Source of the DNA: Rhynchopus sp. YZ270_cl-10
Taxonomy: Eukaryota > Euglenozoa > Diplonemea > Diplonemida > Diplonemidae
DNA: 64,000 nt
NCBI GenBank assembly: GCA_964035575.1
Contig: OZ037919.1
Span: 558,001 to 622,000, forward strand
Reading direction: 5' to 3'
The position numbers and the translations under genes were made by a program. The notes beneath the pieces were generated by a model that saw only the letters and a list, made by a program, of their open reading frames with translations, was not told where the DNA came from and did not search any database. Shown piece by piece: positions 20,133 to 30,007 of this stretch. Within the stretch, counting starts at the first letter, position 1. Each line of letters begins with the position of its first letter.

Positions 20133-23067
20133 ATGGTCAACCCGCTGCTTTCTCTTTTGGAGTTGAAGGCGAGACACGCGATACATTGCAGACGGCTCGC
20201 AGGGAGAGACAAGCCTGCACAGGATGGCGCACCGACTACTACTGAGCTAAGGCTCGACGATGACGGTACACCTCTAGATCCGCCGTCTGTGTCGCTTCCT
20301 CTGTCGCCACAAGAAAAGCGGGGCAAACGGCGAAAGAAACGGCGGAAGAAACGTGGCAAGGCACACACGGCACCCCCCTCACCGGAGGGCTACCTGAGGC
20401 AGCACAACCTCGCATCGTTGAGCCCGCAGAGCAGTGGTGTGCAGATGGACCCACTCCCGCTGCTGGGCAGTGCGCGAGGTGCAGGGGATGTCGATATTGA
20501 CATCCTAATCTCACCAAAGTCGGCCGCCCCGTCCTCCTGCTACCTCAACCAGCTGCAGGTCAGGACCAACCTCATAAGCATGGACGCGATAAAAAAGAAG
20601 CCGCTTGCGGTGATAGGCGGTACTGCGAAGAGCTCTTGCATGACGTTGGTATGTATTTTTTTTATACAACAACTTGTTGTCAATTCTGAAAAAGATTGGA
20701 GGCAGCGCTGCGGGAAAACAAAAACGGATTGAAAAAGGCAGAAGCTTGCTTGTTTCTTTGAGTAGCTCAACTAACCACATCAACACAATTTTTTTTCACC
20801 TTTTTGTTTTCCGGATTTGAGCACACAAACAAAAGACCCGATCTTTTTCTCTTCCACTATTTGTTTTTCTGCTCTCATTTTTTATTTTGCAGGCCGAAGC
20901 TAAGCTCGCTCAGCCAGGAAAAATGCGTATCTCTGACTTACCACCACCACCTATCCTTTCGAAGCCTGGTGTAATCGCGATGATCGGTGCAGGGTCTAAG
21001 GGTGTCACGCTCGACCTCATGACCGAACTTCTGAGACGCGACTTCAGCCCGATCCTTATCACCATGCTCACCGGGGTCTTTCAACGGGCAGACGTGAACC
21101 ACAACAAATCGCTGGACAGAGCCGAGATGCTGACCTTTATGACCTCTCTGTACGCCGAGACGAACACCCCCCTGCCATCACAAGAGCTTTTGGAGGAGGA
21201 GATCGACATTGCCTTCAGCAAATTCGACAAAGATGACAACGAACTCCTCGATCTGGTGGAAATTGTCAGCTTTATGCGGGTCTGCCATTTGAGTGTTTGT
21301 TTGAACAAAAAATGGCGGCCGAAACTTTCTACTGAAGAGCTTGCGATTGAACGACAGAAAATCGAAACGAAAAAGAGGCAATGGAAGGAAGAATCAGAGA
21401 ATCGTAAAAAACAGAGGCTAACGAGAAACAAGAAGATAGCGGAGATATGCGAATCTATCTCAGAATTGGAAAGCTCCACCCGAGGGGATATGGAACTCCA
21501 CGAGGAGCACGCCTTACGCTTTATCGCTTGCGAGGCAGGGCAATCCAGTGAACGGTCTGAAATCCACGACCTCTATCACCGTGCAAGCTTCCGCATGTTC
21601 AACACCTATGCCGTTGCGAACCGCCGTGCCCTCATCGCCGGTTTCATCCGCGAATCGGAAGTCATCAAAAAAACCCTTGTCCAAGAATCTCTTCAGCTCG
21701 TCAACACCGCGCTAAAGCTCGCCCTCAAAGAAGGCACCATAAACGACAAAGGCGTTGAGTCACTGTTTTCTACTGTGGGATATAAATGCTCGCTGAACAG
21801 ATTGGTGAAGGATATGCAGGACACAGCGGATGATGGCAGGCAGGATGAGATCAACGCCTTTTTGGATAACTTCTCTGACGGGAGTTGCGAAGCGTTTTCT
21901 GGGCAAAGATGGCAGATACGATTTGACACCTTCGGCACCCCCAGGGAGATTGAGGCTCTTGCGGTGCGTTTACAAGAATATTATGAAGAAAAATACCCTG
22001 ACAACCTCAACATGCTCGGTGAGCTAACGGACAACCTTGATGCGAAGCTCGTTGACGTAGTGTACCTCGCCTCGACAATGTACCGGCGGCACAAAAAAAC
22101 GTTTCCGAATAACTCCCCTTCTGCCTTGCTTGTCATGTGTCTGTACACATGCGAGGCAGAACACATTGAAAAGCTTCTGCACCTACCCAAGGATACAGCC
22201 CCCGCAATATATAAAGATATTAACCGTGCTCTCAGAGAGGGGCATAAATCAAGCAACCACGAAGCGCAAGCGACGCTCAGAAAATGGATTGGGTTTATCG
22301 CAGTGCTCTCAACCACAAAGGTGAACAGCCATTCTCAGTACAAAGACCGGCCGCTCTACCGCGGGTTGATGAACCTCCCGGAGCGGATCCTAATGGACTA
22401 TCTCGAGAAGGAGCCGGGGGAATATATCTATTGGCCGGCAGCCACTTCAGCGTCGGTCGAAAAGAGCCTTGTTATGCAGGAATTTACGAAGGAAGGGACC
22501 GCCCTGGTGTTTGTCATGGAAGGATGGACGGAGGGGGCGGAGATGTGGCACGTCTCTGCTTACTTTGAGGAGAAGGAGTTGCTACTGCCGCCGTTCACGG
22601 TGTTTATGGTGACCAAAATCGAGCAGGATATTGGGGTGGTCCATCTGAACATTCGAGGCTCCCTGGGAGATCGGAAGACCGACGCGACCGGGTATACTGA
22701 CGAAGTCGACCGAGACTTTGGGTTGTGGCTAAAGCGTGTTGCCACCGATAAAAGCCACGAAGCGATGGCAACCCAAATCCTTGCAGTCGCCGCACTGCGC
22801 CATGAAGTCGAGAAACTCCCCGAGGTATTCCTCTCCGAATACGGAAAACTCATGGTCGACGAGCACAATGCAGTCAACGTCCTCATCAACGCCCTCCAAA
22901 AAAACATGCTATCTATGTTCGAACCCTCCCAATCAATGCAAAGCCACATCAACCGAATGTGGAAGCACGTCAATAGCGGGAACATGCGCGAAAAAATTCT
23001 GAACAACGAATTTGGAGTAGACTTCACGGATGTCATCGAGAAGGCGGTGCAAAGCCTGGTAGGATAG
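20133..23067 (+). CDS. EF-hand / ADP-ribosyltransferase fusion protein (two exons)
   Basis: Exons 20133-20648 and 20893-23067 join in phase 0 to give 896 residues. The N-terminal part is polar, with a strong basic cluster (KRGKRRKKRRKKRGK, about residues 62-77) that could be a nuclear signal. Two EF-hands follow, DVNHNKSLDRAE (about 239-250) and DKDDNELLDLVE (about 284-295), then a Lys/Glu-rich helix. The C-terminal third matches the R-S-E class of arginine-type mono-ADP-ribosyltransferases: LYTCEAEHIEKLL, INRALREG, LYRG with Arg662, TSAS with Ser691, and EEKELLLPPF with an ExE pair ending at Glu734. The enzyme would transfer ADP-ribose from NAD to a protein, possibly under calcium control. 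No signal peptide is seen, so it is probably intracellular. The first ATG after the acceptor at 20062 was chosen as the start. Confidence 0.85.
20649..20892 (+). other. Spliceosomal intron of the EF-hand/ART gene
   Basis: The donor is GTATGT, the acceptor is 'tttattttgcag', length 244 bp, phase 0. The first 60 bases hold 'caacaacttgttgtcaa' and 'gattgga', a sequence also found in intergenic DNA at about 54608-54655, so a dispersed repeat lies inside the intron. Confidence 0.9.
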
Positions 23068-23512
23068 AAGGAGTGGGGGTGGTGTTGTGAGGGTGGGGAG
23101 GGGTGGAGTGTGTGTGGCATGCATCGCAGAAAAGATTTCCATCTTTGAGGTGTCTGTGTGTTTTTATTTTGAAATCCATTGATTCGCGGAATATAGTCGA
23201 ATTTGCGGATATCTGTCTGAGAAACGCTATTTTTCGTGTCGACCCTTTAGAGCCCAAGCCGTTTTTTTTTTGGACCCACTTTTCAGTTGGTTTTTGTGGC
23301 TCTCCATCTGGTAAAGGGACCTCGCATGCAATTTTTTGATCGTACCTGACCGCAATTGAAAGATTTTGAACACGGTCTTCATTGTAGACATTCAATCCCA
23401 TATTTTTTTACGTGCCTTGTGAAATAAAAGTTGCGAAATATTTAAATGGACAAAATCACCCTGAACAATAACACAGGAGTAATTCCCCAAACGCCACCCC
23501 CCACGCAATACA
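23068..23512. other. Intergenic region
   Basis: No gene is seen. It starts with a G-rich 'gggtggtgttgtgagggtgg' stretch right after the stop and includes an 'aataaa' at about 23422. Confidence 0.6.
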
Positions 23513-24784
23513 ATGCACCGCATCGTGCCGCTTCTGTCCACTGTACTCCTGGCTTCAGCTGACCTTCCTGGCTGCGAGCTGGTTGTGGACCAACAGTCTC
23601 AGAACTTTGATCGCTTCATTGCTTCGTCCGGGTTTGCTGATGGGCTACACGGCTTTCATTTGCATACCAATAATTGCATGGACACTGCGAACAACAAAAG
23701 GCTGGTTGTGTCTCACAACCCCTCCAGGAAGGGGTCGTGCACGACACACTACACACCGTGCGGACTGCTGGACCACCGCAACATCGAATACTTCGACCGC
23801 CACACCCTTGACTGCGGAACGTCGTCATCAGCCATGACAGAGTTTAAGCTCGAACGTTGCGACGCAGACAACATGCGCTTCCGTTACGTCTGTTGCGAGT
23901 ACTACGAGGAGCGCGTTGCTAGCCTGACTAGAACCACGGACTGCAATGAGGTGCAGGGCAAAAGGCTTGAGTACTTGGACCGCCATCCCGTCGCGTGCCT
24001 GGAATCAGGAGTGATGACGCACTTCCAGATGCTCTCGTGGGAGCAGACCTGCGAAGGTATGTTTTTTTATTGTCAATAATTATCCAGAATCTGCCAGCTT
24101 TTGGACTCAGATTTGTCATTTTTGTTTTTCTCCACAGATGTCGGCAACGCACGTGGGAGCTCCAATCCTGGAGGGTACAGACGTTTCAAGTACACATGCG
24201 TGCATGCCCCTATTGGAGGTGTGAAGTGCAACAGAATGTTGCAGGATTTCTCCATGGAACGCATGCAAGGCCTCGGTGGGTCTGTGCTGAACACACAGGG
24301 CATCTCTGGGTTTTCCTTTAACGGCGTGCAGTGTCAGGATACCACGTCGTCGCGCAGCATTACCCTAAGTGCAATCGCTATTGCTCCTCATGTGTGCCGT
24401 GCTGAGAGTACCACTACGTGTTCATCGGGTATGGAGCTTGCGGATATTGGCCAGCACAACGTTGACTGTGGGTCTCACTACCACCTGACGAGCTTTGAGT
24501 TCACCTCGGACGGCTGTGCTGCAGGGAGCATGCGCATCAAGTTCACCTGCTGCTCTCCAGATATGCCTCTCGCAGCATACCCCCCTGCCCTGCCCTCACA
24601 GTTCTCATCGTGCTTCCACGTGCAAGATGACATCGCTGGCGTAACGAAAAGATACGGCAACACCTGGGGAGTGCAATGCGGTACAGACCAAGTGCTCCTA
24701 AGGTGGCAGATGGTCGGTGGCTGTTTCGATTCGCACAGAAGGATAGAGTACGTCTGTCGTCCGCTTGTGTTCGGGCCGATGTGA
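23513..24784 (+). CDS. Secreted Cys-rich protein with about four internal repeats (two exons)
   Basis: Exons 23513-24056 and 24138-24784 join in phase 1 to give 396 residues. The N-terminus MHRIVPLLSTVLLASADLPG is a good signal peptide. The mature part holds four diverged copies of a module of about 60-80 residues, with the pattern D-x-x-x-x-x-C, a Phe-rich strand, a Cys, then R/K-Y/F-x-Y/F-x-C-C: LDCG...MRFRYVCC, VACL...RRFKYTC, VDCG...MRIKFTCC and VQCG...RRIEYVC. Regular cysteine pairs suggest disulfide-bonded beta-modules of an extracellular or cell-surface protein. The module faintly recalls dermatopontin-type repeats, but I do not recognise a named family. No transmembrane segment is seen near the C-terminus. 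Confidence 0.8.
24057..24137 (+). other. Spliceosomal intron of the Cys-rich gene
   Basis: The donor is GTATGT, the acceptor 'gtttttctccacag', length 81 bp, phase 1. Splicing keeps the module frame across the junction (CE-D-VGNARG). Confidence 0.88.
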
Positions 24785-24925
24785 TGATTTTGTTTGGTAA
24801 TTTTTTGGACGGTGTTCGGATCTTGCCAAATTTTCTGATGCACTGAGGCACGCTCAATTGTTCATTCTTTTCTCTCCTTCCAATGATCAATTCCCCCATA
24901 TTATACTTCGGTGGAAGCCTTCGCC

Positions 24926-25210
24926 GGATTTTTTTGTCATCCCAGGGAGACGTTTGCATTTGCCAACTTTCACTTTCCCCCCCGGACACCCCCCTTTTTG
25001 TATGATCATGGGTTCACTGTCTTCGTGACAAGAGCCCCTCTGTACGGGTTGGAACTCGCTCACTGATTCATTTTTGAGATTGAGTTCCTCTGAACAACCC
25101 ACCCTGTGGAGAAAAACAATTGGCTCGCTACCCATAGATAGCAGTCAACAGTTTTTCTTTGCACATTTTTGTGTCCGTGCTCCACGACAACGTGTTTCTT
25201 GTTGTTGTTC
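24926..25210 (+). repeat. Direct repeat with 26033-26310
   Basis: The block from 'gtcatcccagggagacgttt' through 'cacatttttgtgtccgt' and into the GTT repeats occurs again 1.1 kb downstream with few changes, a local segmental duplication. Confidence 0.85.
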
Positions 25211-25313
25211 TTTTTTTTTTTTTGTTTTTTTTTGTGAGTTGAGCAGGGCAGGAGCTTGGAATATGGGTTTGGGGCAAAATCAGGTCAAATTCTGTTAAAT
25301 CGGGTCAGGTCCC

Positions 25314-25342
25314 GAGCTTTTCCGCCTTCGGCGGAAAAGCTC
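25314..25342. repeat. Perfect 13-bp hairpin with TTC loop
   Basis: GAGCTTTTCCGCC and GGCGGAAAAGCTC pair fully around a TTC loop. It belongs to the three-base-loop hairpin class seen in several other repeats of this window. Confidence 0.9.
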
Positions 25343-26334
25343 CTGTGAAGACAAACACATGCAGAATGAGAAGGCGCGTGTCACAAAATGTTACACGTTG
25401 ATGATACACAAATGTTGCACCATCCCCGCGGAATGCATGTTGCCCTTGACACTGGCGATGAGGTCATCAAGGTAGGGTTGCGCAATGGAGGTGTGGAATG
25501 TGTGCGTAGGCCCTCGCCAGGTCAGGTACTCTCTCTGGGCAGGTGTCCCCTTCGAGCAAACGTCGGAGGGCGTTCCGTATCCCCGGCAACACTTGTCACT
25601 GTCTGAGCCCCTCTTTTGGTGTGTCACCCAGCGAGTTGATCCAATATCTGGATCGTCAGCTCGCGCCAGTAACCAACGGCTAAGTCGAGTTCGGCATCCC
25701 TCTTGGGTTCGGGTTTGATCGGGGTGGAACGCGCGTTTGAGGGCATTCTGCCTTCATTGAGCTTCGTGCTCGTCGCGGTGGGGTCACATAGCAGTTCCTC
25801 ATCCTTCTCAGACCCCCTCATGCAACAAGTAGAGTACCCTATTTTTTGGATTTTTTCCCTCAAAAATCTATAGTTTTTTTTTTTTTTTTGCCCTGACCCG
25901 TTTTTTTCCATGGGGCCGAAGGAAATCGGGTCAATCTGACCCGATTTAACCCCCAAGCTCCTCCCCTGGAGTTGAGTGCTTGCATCGTCGTGTATTGCAC
26001 TGCCAACTTCCCTTTGTTTGAGGTTATTTATGGGATTTTTTTGTCATCCCAGGGAGACGTTTGCATTTGACAACTTTTACTCTCCCACCCCCCCCGGACA
26101 CGCCCCCTTTTGTATGATCATGGGTTCACTGTCTTCGTGACAAGAGCCCCGCTGTACGGGTTGGAACTCGCTCACTGATTCATTTTTGAGATTGAGTTCC
26201 TCTGAACAACCCACCCTGTGGAGAAAAACAATTGGCTCGCTACCCATAGATAGCAGTCAACAGTTTTTCTTTGCACATTTTTGTGTCCGTACCAACGTGT
26301 TTCTTGTTGTTGTTGTTGTTTTTTTTTTTTTTTT

Positions 26335-26918
26335 TATGTTTTTCACTTTTCTATTTTTTACTTTTATTTTATTTCTCTTTCTTGTGTGTTTGCTGAGGTT
26401 TTCTATCTGATACACAGACAGGATGTGTTGGTATTTGTTTGGATTGGTAGCAATTATTGCACGGAATACTTTACGTATACACGGCAGCCATCAAGACCAA
26501 GACTCTTTAGGTTACTCTTCCTCCTGGTGATCAGACATTACATCCAGTAAGGACAGAGAAAGGAATAAGAAAAAAGAAAAAAAAACTTTTGTATTTTGTG
26601 TATTCCCGAAACAAAAAACTGAAGTAGAAGGTACCAAATGTTCACACGAACATCGGTTTCACGATATTCACCCACCATTTAAAGGGAAATCACTGAAGAT
26701 GTCCACCCTTTTGAATACAACTGTATGATTCTTAGGACTGAAACAGGGTTAATATCAGAAACCAATCTACTGAAGTTTCAACTTGTGCACGAAGCATTTT
26801 ACTTTTCTTTTCTACGTTTTGCAAAACACACACCATAAAAAGAAAGATGGGACCATTTTTGTTGATCCCTCACCATATACTATCAATTTATTGATTGCAT
26901 ATGATGAAAATACTTTTT
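26335..26918 (+). repeat. 584-bp direct repeat, left copy
   Basis: This runs from 'tatgtttttcac' to 'gatgaaaatacttttt' and looks identical to 28019-28602. The two copies flank about 1.1 kb of non-coding sequence. Ends are not TG...CA and no primer-binding site or coding region is seen between them, so a segmental duplication is more likely than an LTR pair, though a non-coding LTR-type fossil cannot be excluded. A short diverged piece of the right end recurs at about 46226-46260. Confidence 0.85.
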
Positions 26919-28018
26919 ATTTACAAGTGCCTCCAGACATGCTGTGAAAAACTGAGCCTCGCTTAGAGTATGTTGCGGAATGGTCTCTAGTACATTAGCC
27001 CTAAAAAGCTAAACACATAGTGCAAACTAGTTTATATTTATAGATATATTCTACTGCTGCACTATGCTTTGTTTACTCATAATTACAAAGGAGTTAACAG
27101 AAAGTCGAAGCACACAATACAGCTGTCCTGTGAACTTCGCACTACACCCCACCCCCTCCCTACCTCTTTGAAACAGTCAAAAAAGAAATCAAAATAAAAA
27201 AAAAAAAAAAAAAAACAGCAGAAAAAGAGACCAAAAAAAAAATGATATAATAACAAGGGAGAGCAAGTAGGTTATTTAAAGTAGGTTGACGACACCGAAA
27301 CCCCAATAAAAAAAATGTGTCCGTTTATGGTGTCAACGTTAAAGACTACCAGAAGCAGCTCAGTGCATTCTGAAAAAAATAAGCGAGCGATTCTAGGCTA
27401 TATATGTTCATGAAGCCAATGAATCTAGATAAAGGTCCTATTTCAAAGAATTCCCACAAACAAACACCACTTTTATTTTTACTTTTTTTCAACAAACCAA
27501 ATAAAAAGAAAAAAAAACTCTTTTTCACCACTGGAAGGGACTAGACCTCGTACTTGACCCTTTCAGTGAGACGTCAGACCAATGTATTACATTGCCACAC
27601 CCTGGGTAAGCTGTGCAGTCTGTAAGCCTACTACAAAAACCGCAAAACTTTGGAAAAAAAAAAGAACGAAGATAATAGGTATATCGCAGTAGTAATTTGG
27701 TCGTGGTTTACCAATGGTAATGTCCACGACGCAGTTTATATGGTTGTACTCAACGCGTACTATGTCACTAGTGATGAGTATTTTTCTCGCAGGAGCGATT
27801 TGGTCTTGGTGGGCATCTTAGCTTTCCCATTTTTAAAGGGACAATAGCCTTGAGACTAAGACTCCAGGACACATATTAAATTGTTTGCAATGCACGTTTT
27901 GCTATCTCTTTGTACTACTCTAGTCTTTGTGTAGGTGTTTCAATACAATGGACAATGGATGATTAAACTGGTTTTAATCATTGCTTGGACGGCGAACTAC
28001 TAAGTCCAGAAAATTCAG

Positions 28019-28602
28019 TATGTTTTTCACTTTTCTATTTTTTACTTTTATTTTATTTCTCTTTCTTGTGTGTTTGCTGAGGTTTTCTATCTGATACACA
28101 GACAGGATGTGTTGGTATTTGTTTGGATTGGTAGCAATTATTGCACGGAATACTTTACGTATACACGGCAGCCATCAAGACCAAGACTCTTTAGGTTACT
28201 CTTCCTCCTGGTGATCAGACATTACATCCAGTAAGGACAGAGAAAGGAATAAGAAAAAAGAAAAAAAAACTTTTGTATTTTGTGTATTCCCGAAACAAAA
28301 AACTGAAGTAGAAGGTACCAAATGTTCACACGAACATCGGTTTCACGATATTCACCCACCATTTAAAGGGAAATCACTGAAGATGTCCACCCTTTTGAAT
28401 ACAACTGTATGATTCTTAGGACTGAAACAGGGTTAATATCAGAAACCAATCTACTGAAGTTTCAACTTGTGCACGAAGCATTTTACTTTTCTTTTCTACG
28501 TTTTGCAAAACACACACCATAAAAAGAAAGATGGGACCATTTTTGTTGATCCCTCACCATATACTATCAATTTATTGATTGCATATGATGAAAATACTTT
28601 TT
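28019..28602 (+). repeat. 584-bp direct repeat, right copy
   Basis: Second copy of 26335-26918. The near-absence of differences implies recent duplication or conversion. It joins abruptly at its right end to a T-run followed by 'gagttgggtgcttgcatcg', itself a diverged copy of 25973-26030. Confidence 0.85.
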
Positions 28603-28701
28603 TTGCTTTTTTTGTGAGTTGGGTGCTTGCATCGTCGGTGCTTTGCACTGCCAACTTCCCTTTGTTTGAGTTTTTTTTTTTTTTTTTAAATTTACTGATG
28701 T

Positions 28702-28742
28702 ACCGACCCTCCCCCGTGAAATTGTCCCAGGGGAGGGTCGGT
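28702..28742. repeat. Perfect 13-bp stem-loop ACCGACCCTCCCC
   Basis: ACCGACCCTCCCC and GGGGAGGGTCGGT pair across a 15-base loop. A weaker AT-rich inverted match (tttaaattta / taaattta) continues outside. It follows a long T-run. It could be a transcript-end structure or a miniature element; no gene is adjacent. Confidence 0.75.
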
Positions 28743-29509
28743 GTTTGAAATTAAATTTAAAATGTTACGTCTTCTAAGTATCCTTGCTATTTGGCTTTGC
28801 GTATGATCCTGAGGTTCATACTTACGAGTTTTCTTTGGTGTGGCTGAGATCTGTTGTACTGTATGAGGTCCAACCTCGTGCAAACACTTCGTCGCGAACC
28901 GCAAACGGACAAATGTCTCGTTTTCGTTTTTATTGTGTGTTTATTTCTGCAGTACGAACTCTCCGTCTAAGACCCCTTTTTTTTTTTTTTTGCCTTTTTG
29001 TTTGAATTACTAAAAGCAGTTCTTTGCTGAGGGAGACATTTTTTTTTTTTTGTTCACATGATTAGAGTGCCTCAAAAGTACTGTCGTTACGAAAAACGAG
29101 TAATTAAAACAAAAATGGGTTATGAATCGTACTCGAAGCATCGACTGTGATCCATTTTTTTTTTCTAGAGTGTGCTTCCTTCATACCAGGCGACTTAGCA
29201 TATATAGCAACCAACGACGTAGCATCGTGACCACCTCCCCATCCCTTTTTCCCCCTGTCCTATCTGAGTGGAGTGTACCATTGGTAAGCAATGGCATTTC
29301 AATGATGATATTGGTGAGTGACGACACCTCCCCTTTTTGCCAGTTGTTGTGCACGTTTAGGAAAGGCAACTTCCTATTAAGCCCACCGACTCCATTTTCT
29401 TGGAGCTTCCAGGACCGTACATGGCTCCGTCCCCTAATAGGAACGGAAAAAAAGTTTTCAAAAAAAAAAAAAAAAAAAAAAAAAGTCAGACGCTCACCCC
29501 CCTCCTGTT

Positions 29510-29732
29510 TCCATGGCTTCATAGTTCTGTCGTTCTCGTCCTTCGTCATCCCGATGAACTCCTCACCTGCGTTGGGATATGAAAGCCAGAGATCTGCGTT
29601 GGGGATTTCAGTATCTCTGAAGCTTTCTGGATTTCTCAAATCATCGTAGCGGTTCAGATCTCGAATCTCAGCTAGGAATAATTCCAGAGACGAGATCAAA
29701 ACACGCACGATTTTTCCCATCGCAGTTGAGCG
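29510..29732 (-). pseudogene. Antisense gene-like relic, copy 1
   Basis: On the minus strand this encodes IRDLNRYDDLRNPESFRD, PNADLWLSYPNAGEEFIGM and, in a neighbouring frame, NCDGKNRACFDLV. The same protein-like segment occurs at 62560-62777, where those pieces are in a single frame (with FRDNEIPN and FIGMKKDEND). Conservation at protein level between two distant copies suggests that both derive from a real gene or element ORF. The family is not recognised. This copy carries at least one frame break. Confidence 0.55.
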
Positions 29733-30007
29733 AGAGACCCAAATTAAGGGGTGATTCGCACTTTCCCCATGCTGGCTTGCTGACTGAGTGACTACACGAC
29801 GGCGAAGTCACTCAATGTACGTATCTACGTATGTACCAAGAACGCGTCCATTTTGACAAAGTAACCCCACTACTGGACAGCCTACCCCGATCCTACTATT
29901 TTTATTTCTGTACATGGCAGATCCGACTCCCCACTACAGACCACTACAGAATTTTTACACCACACCCACTCACCCCCTCCCCCCTCCTCGCCCCCTCGCC
30001 TCCTATA

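Larger units (their letters stand above)
24785..30007. other. Five-kilobase gene-free, repeat-rich region
   Basis: No convincing host gene. It contains duplicated blocks (24926-25210 with 26033-26310; 25973-26030 with 28616-28672), a 584-bp direct repeat pair, two strong hairpins, many T-runs, and an antisense gene-like relic at its right end. Parts such as 26919-28018 are AT-rich and otherwise featureless. Confidence 0.7.

Noticed and set aside
26335-28602. LTR element flanked by 584-bp repeats
   Set aside because: The ends are not TG...CA, and no coding region, primer-binding site or polypurine tract is seen. A segmental duplication explains it as well.
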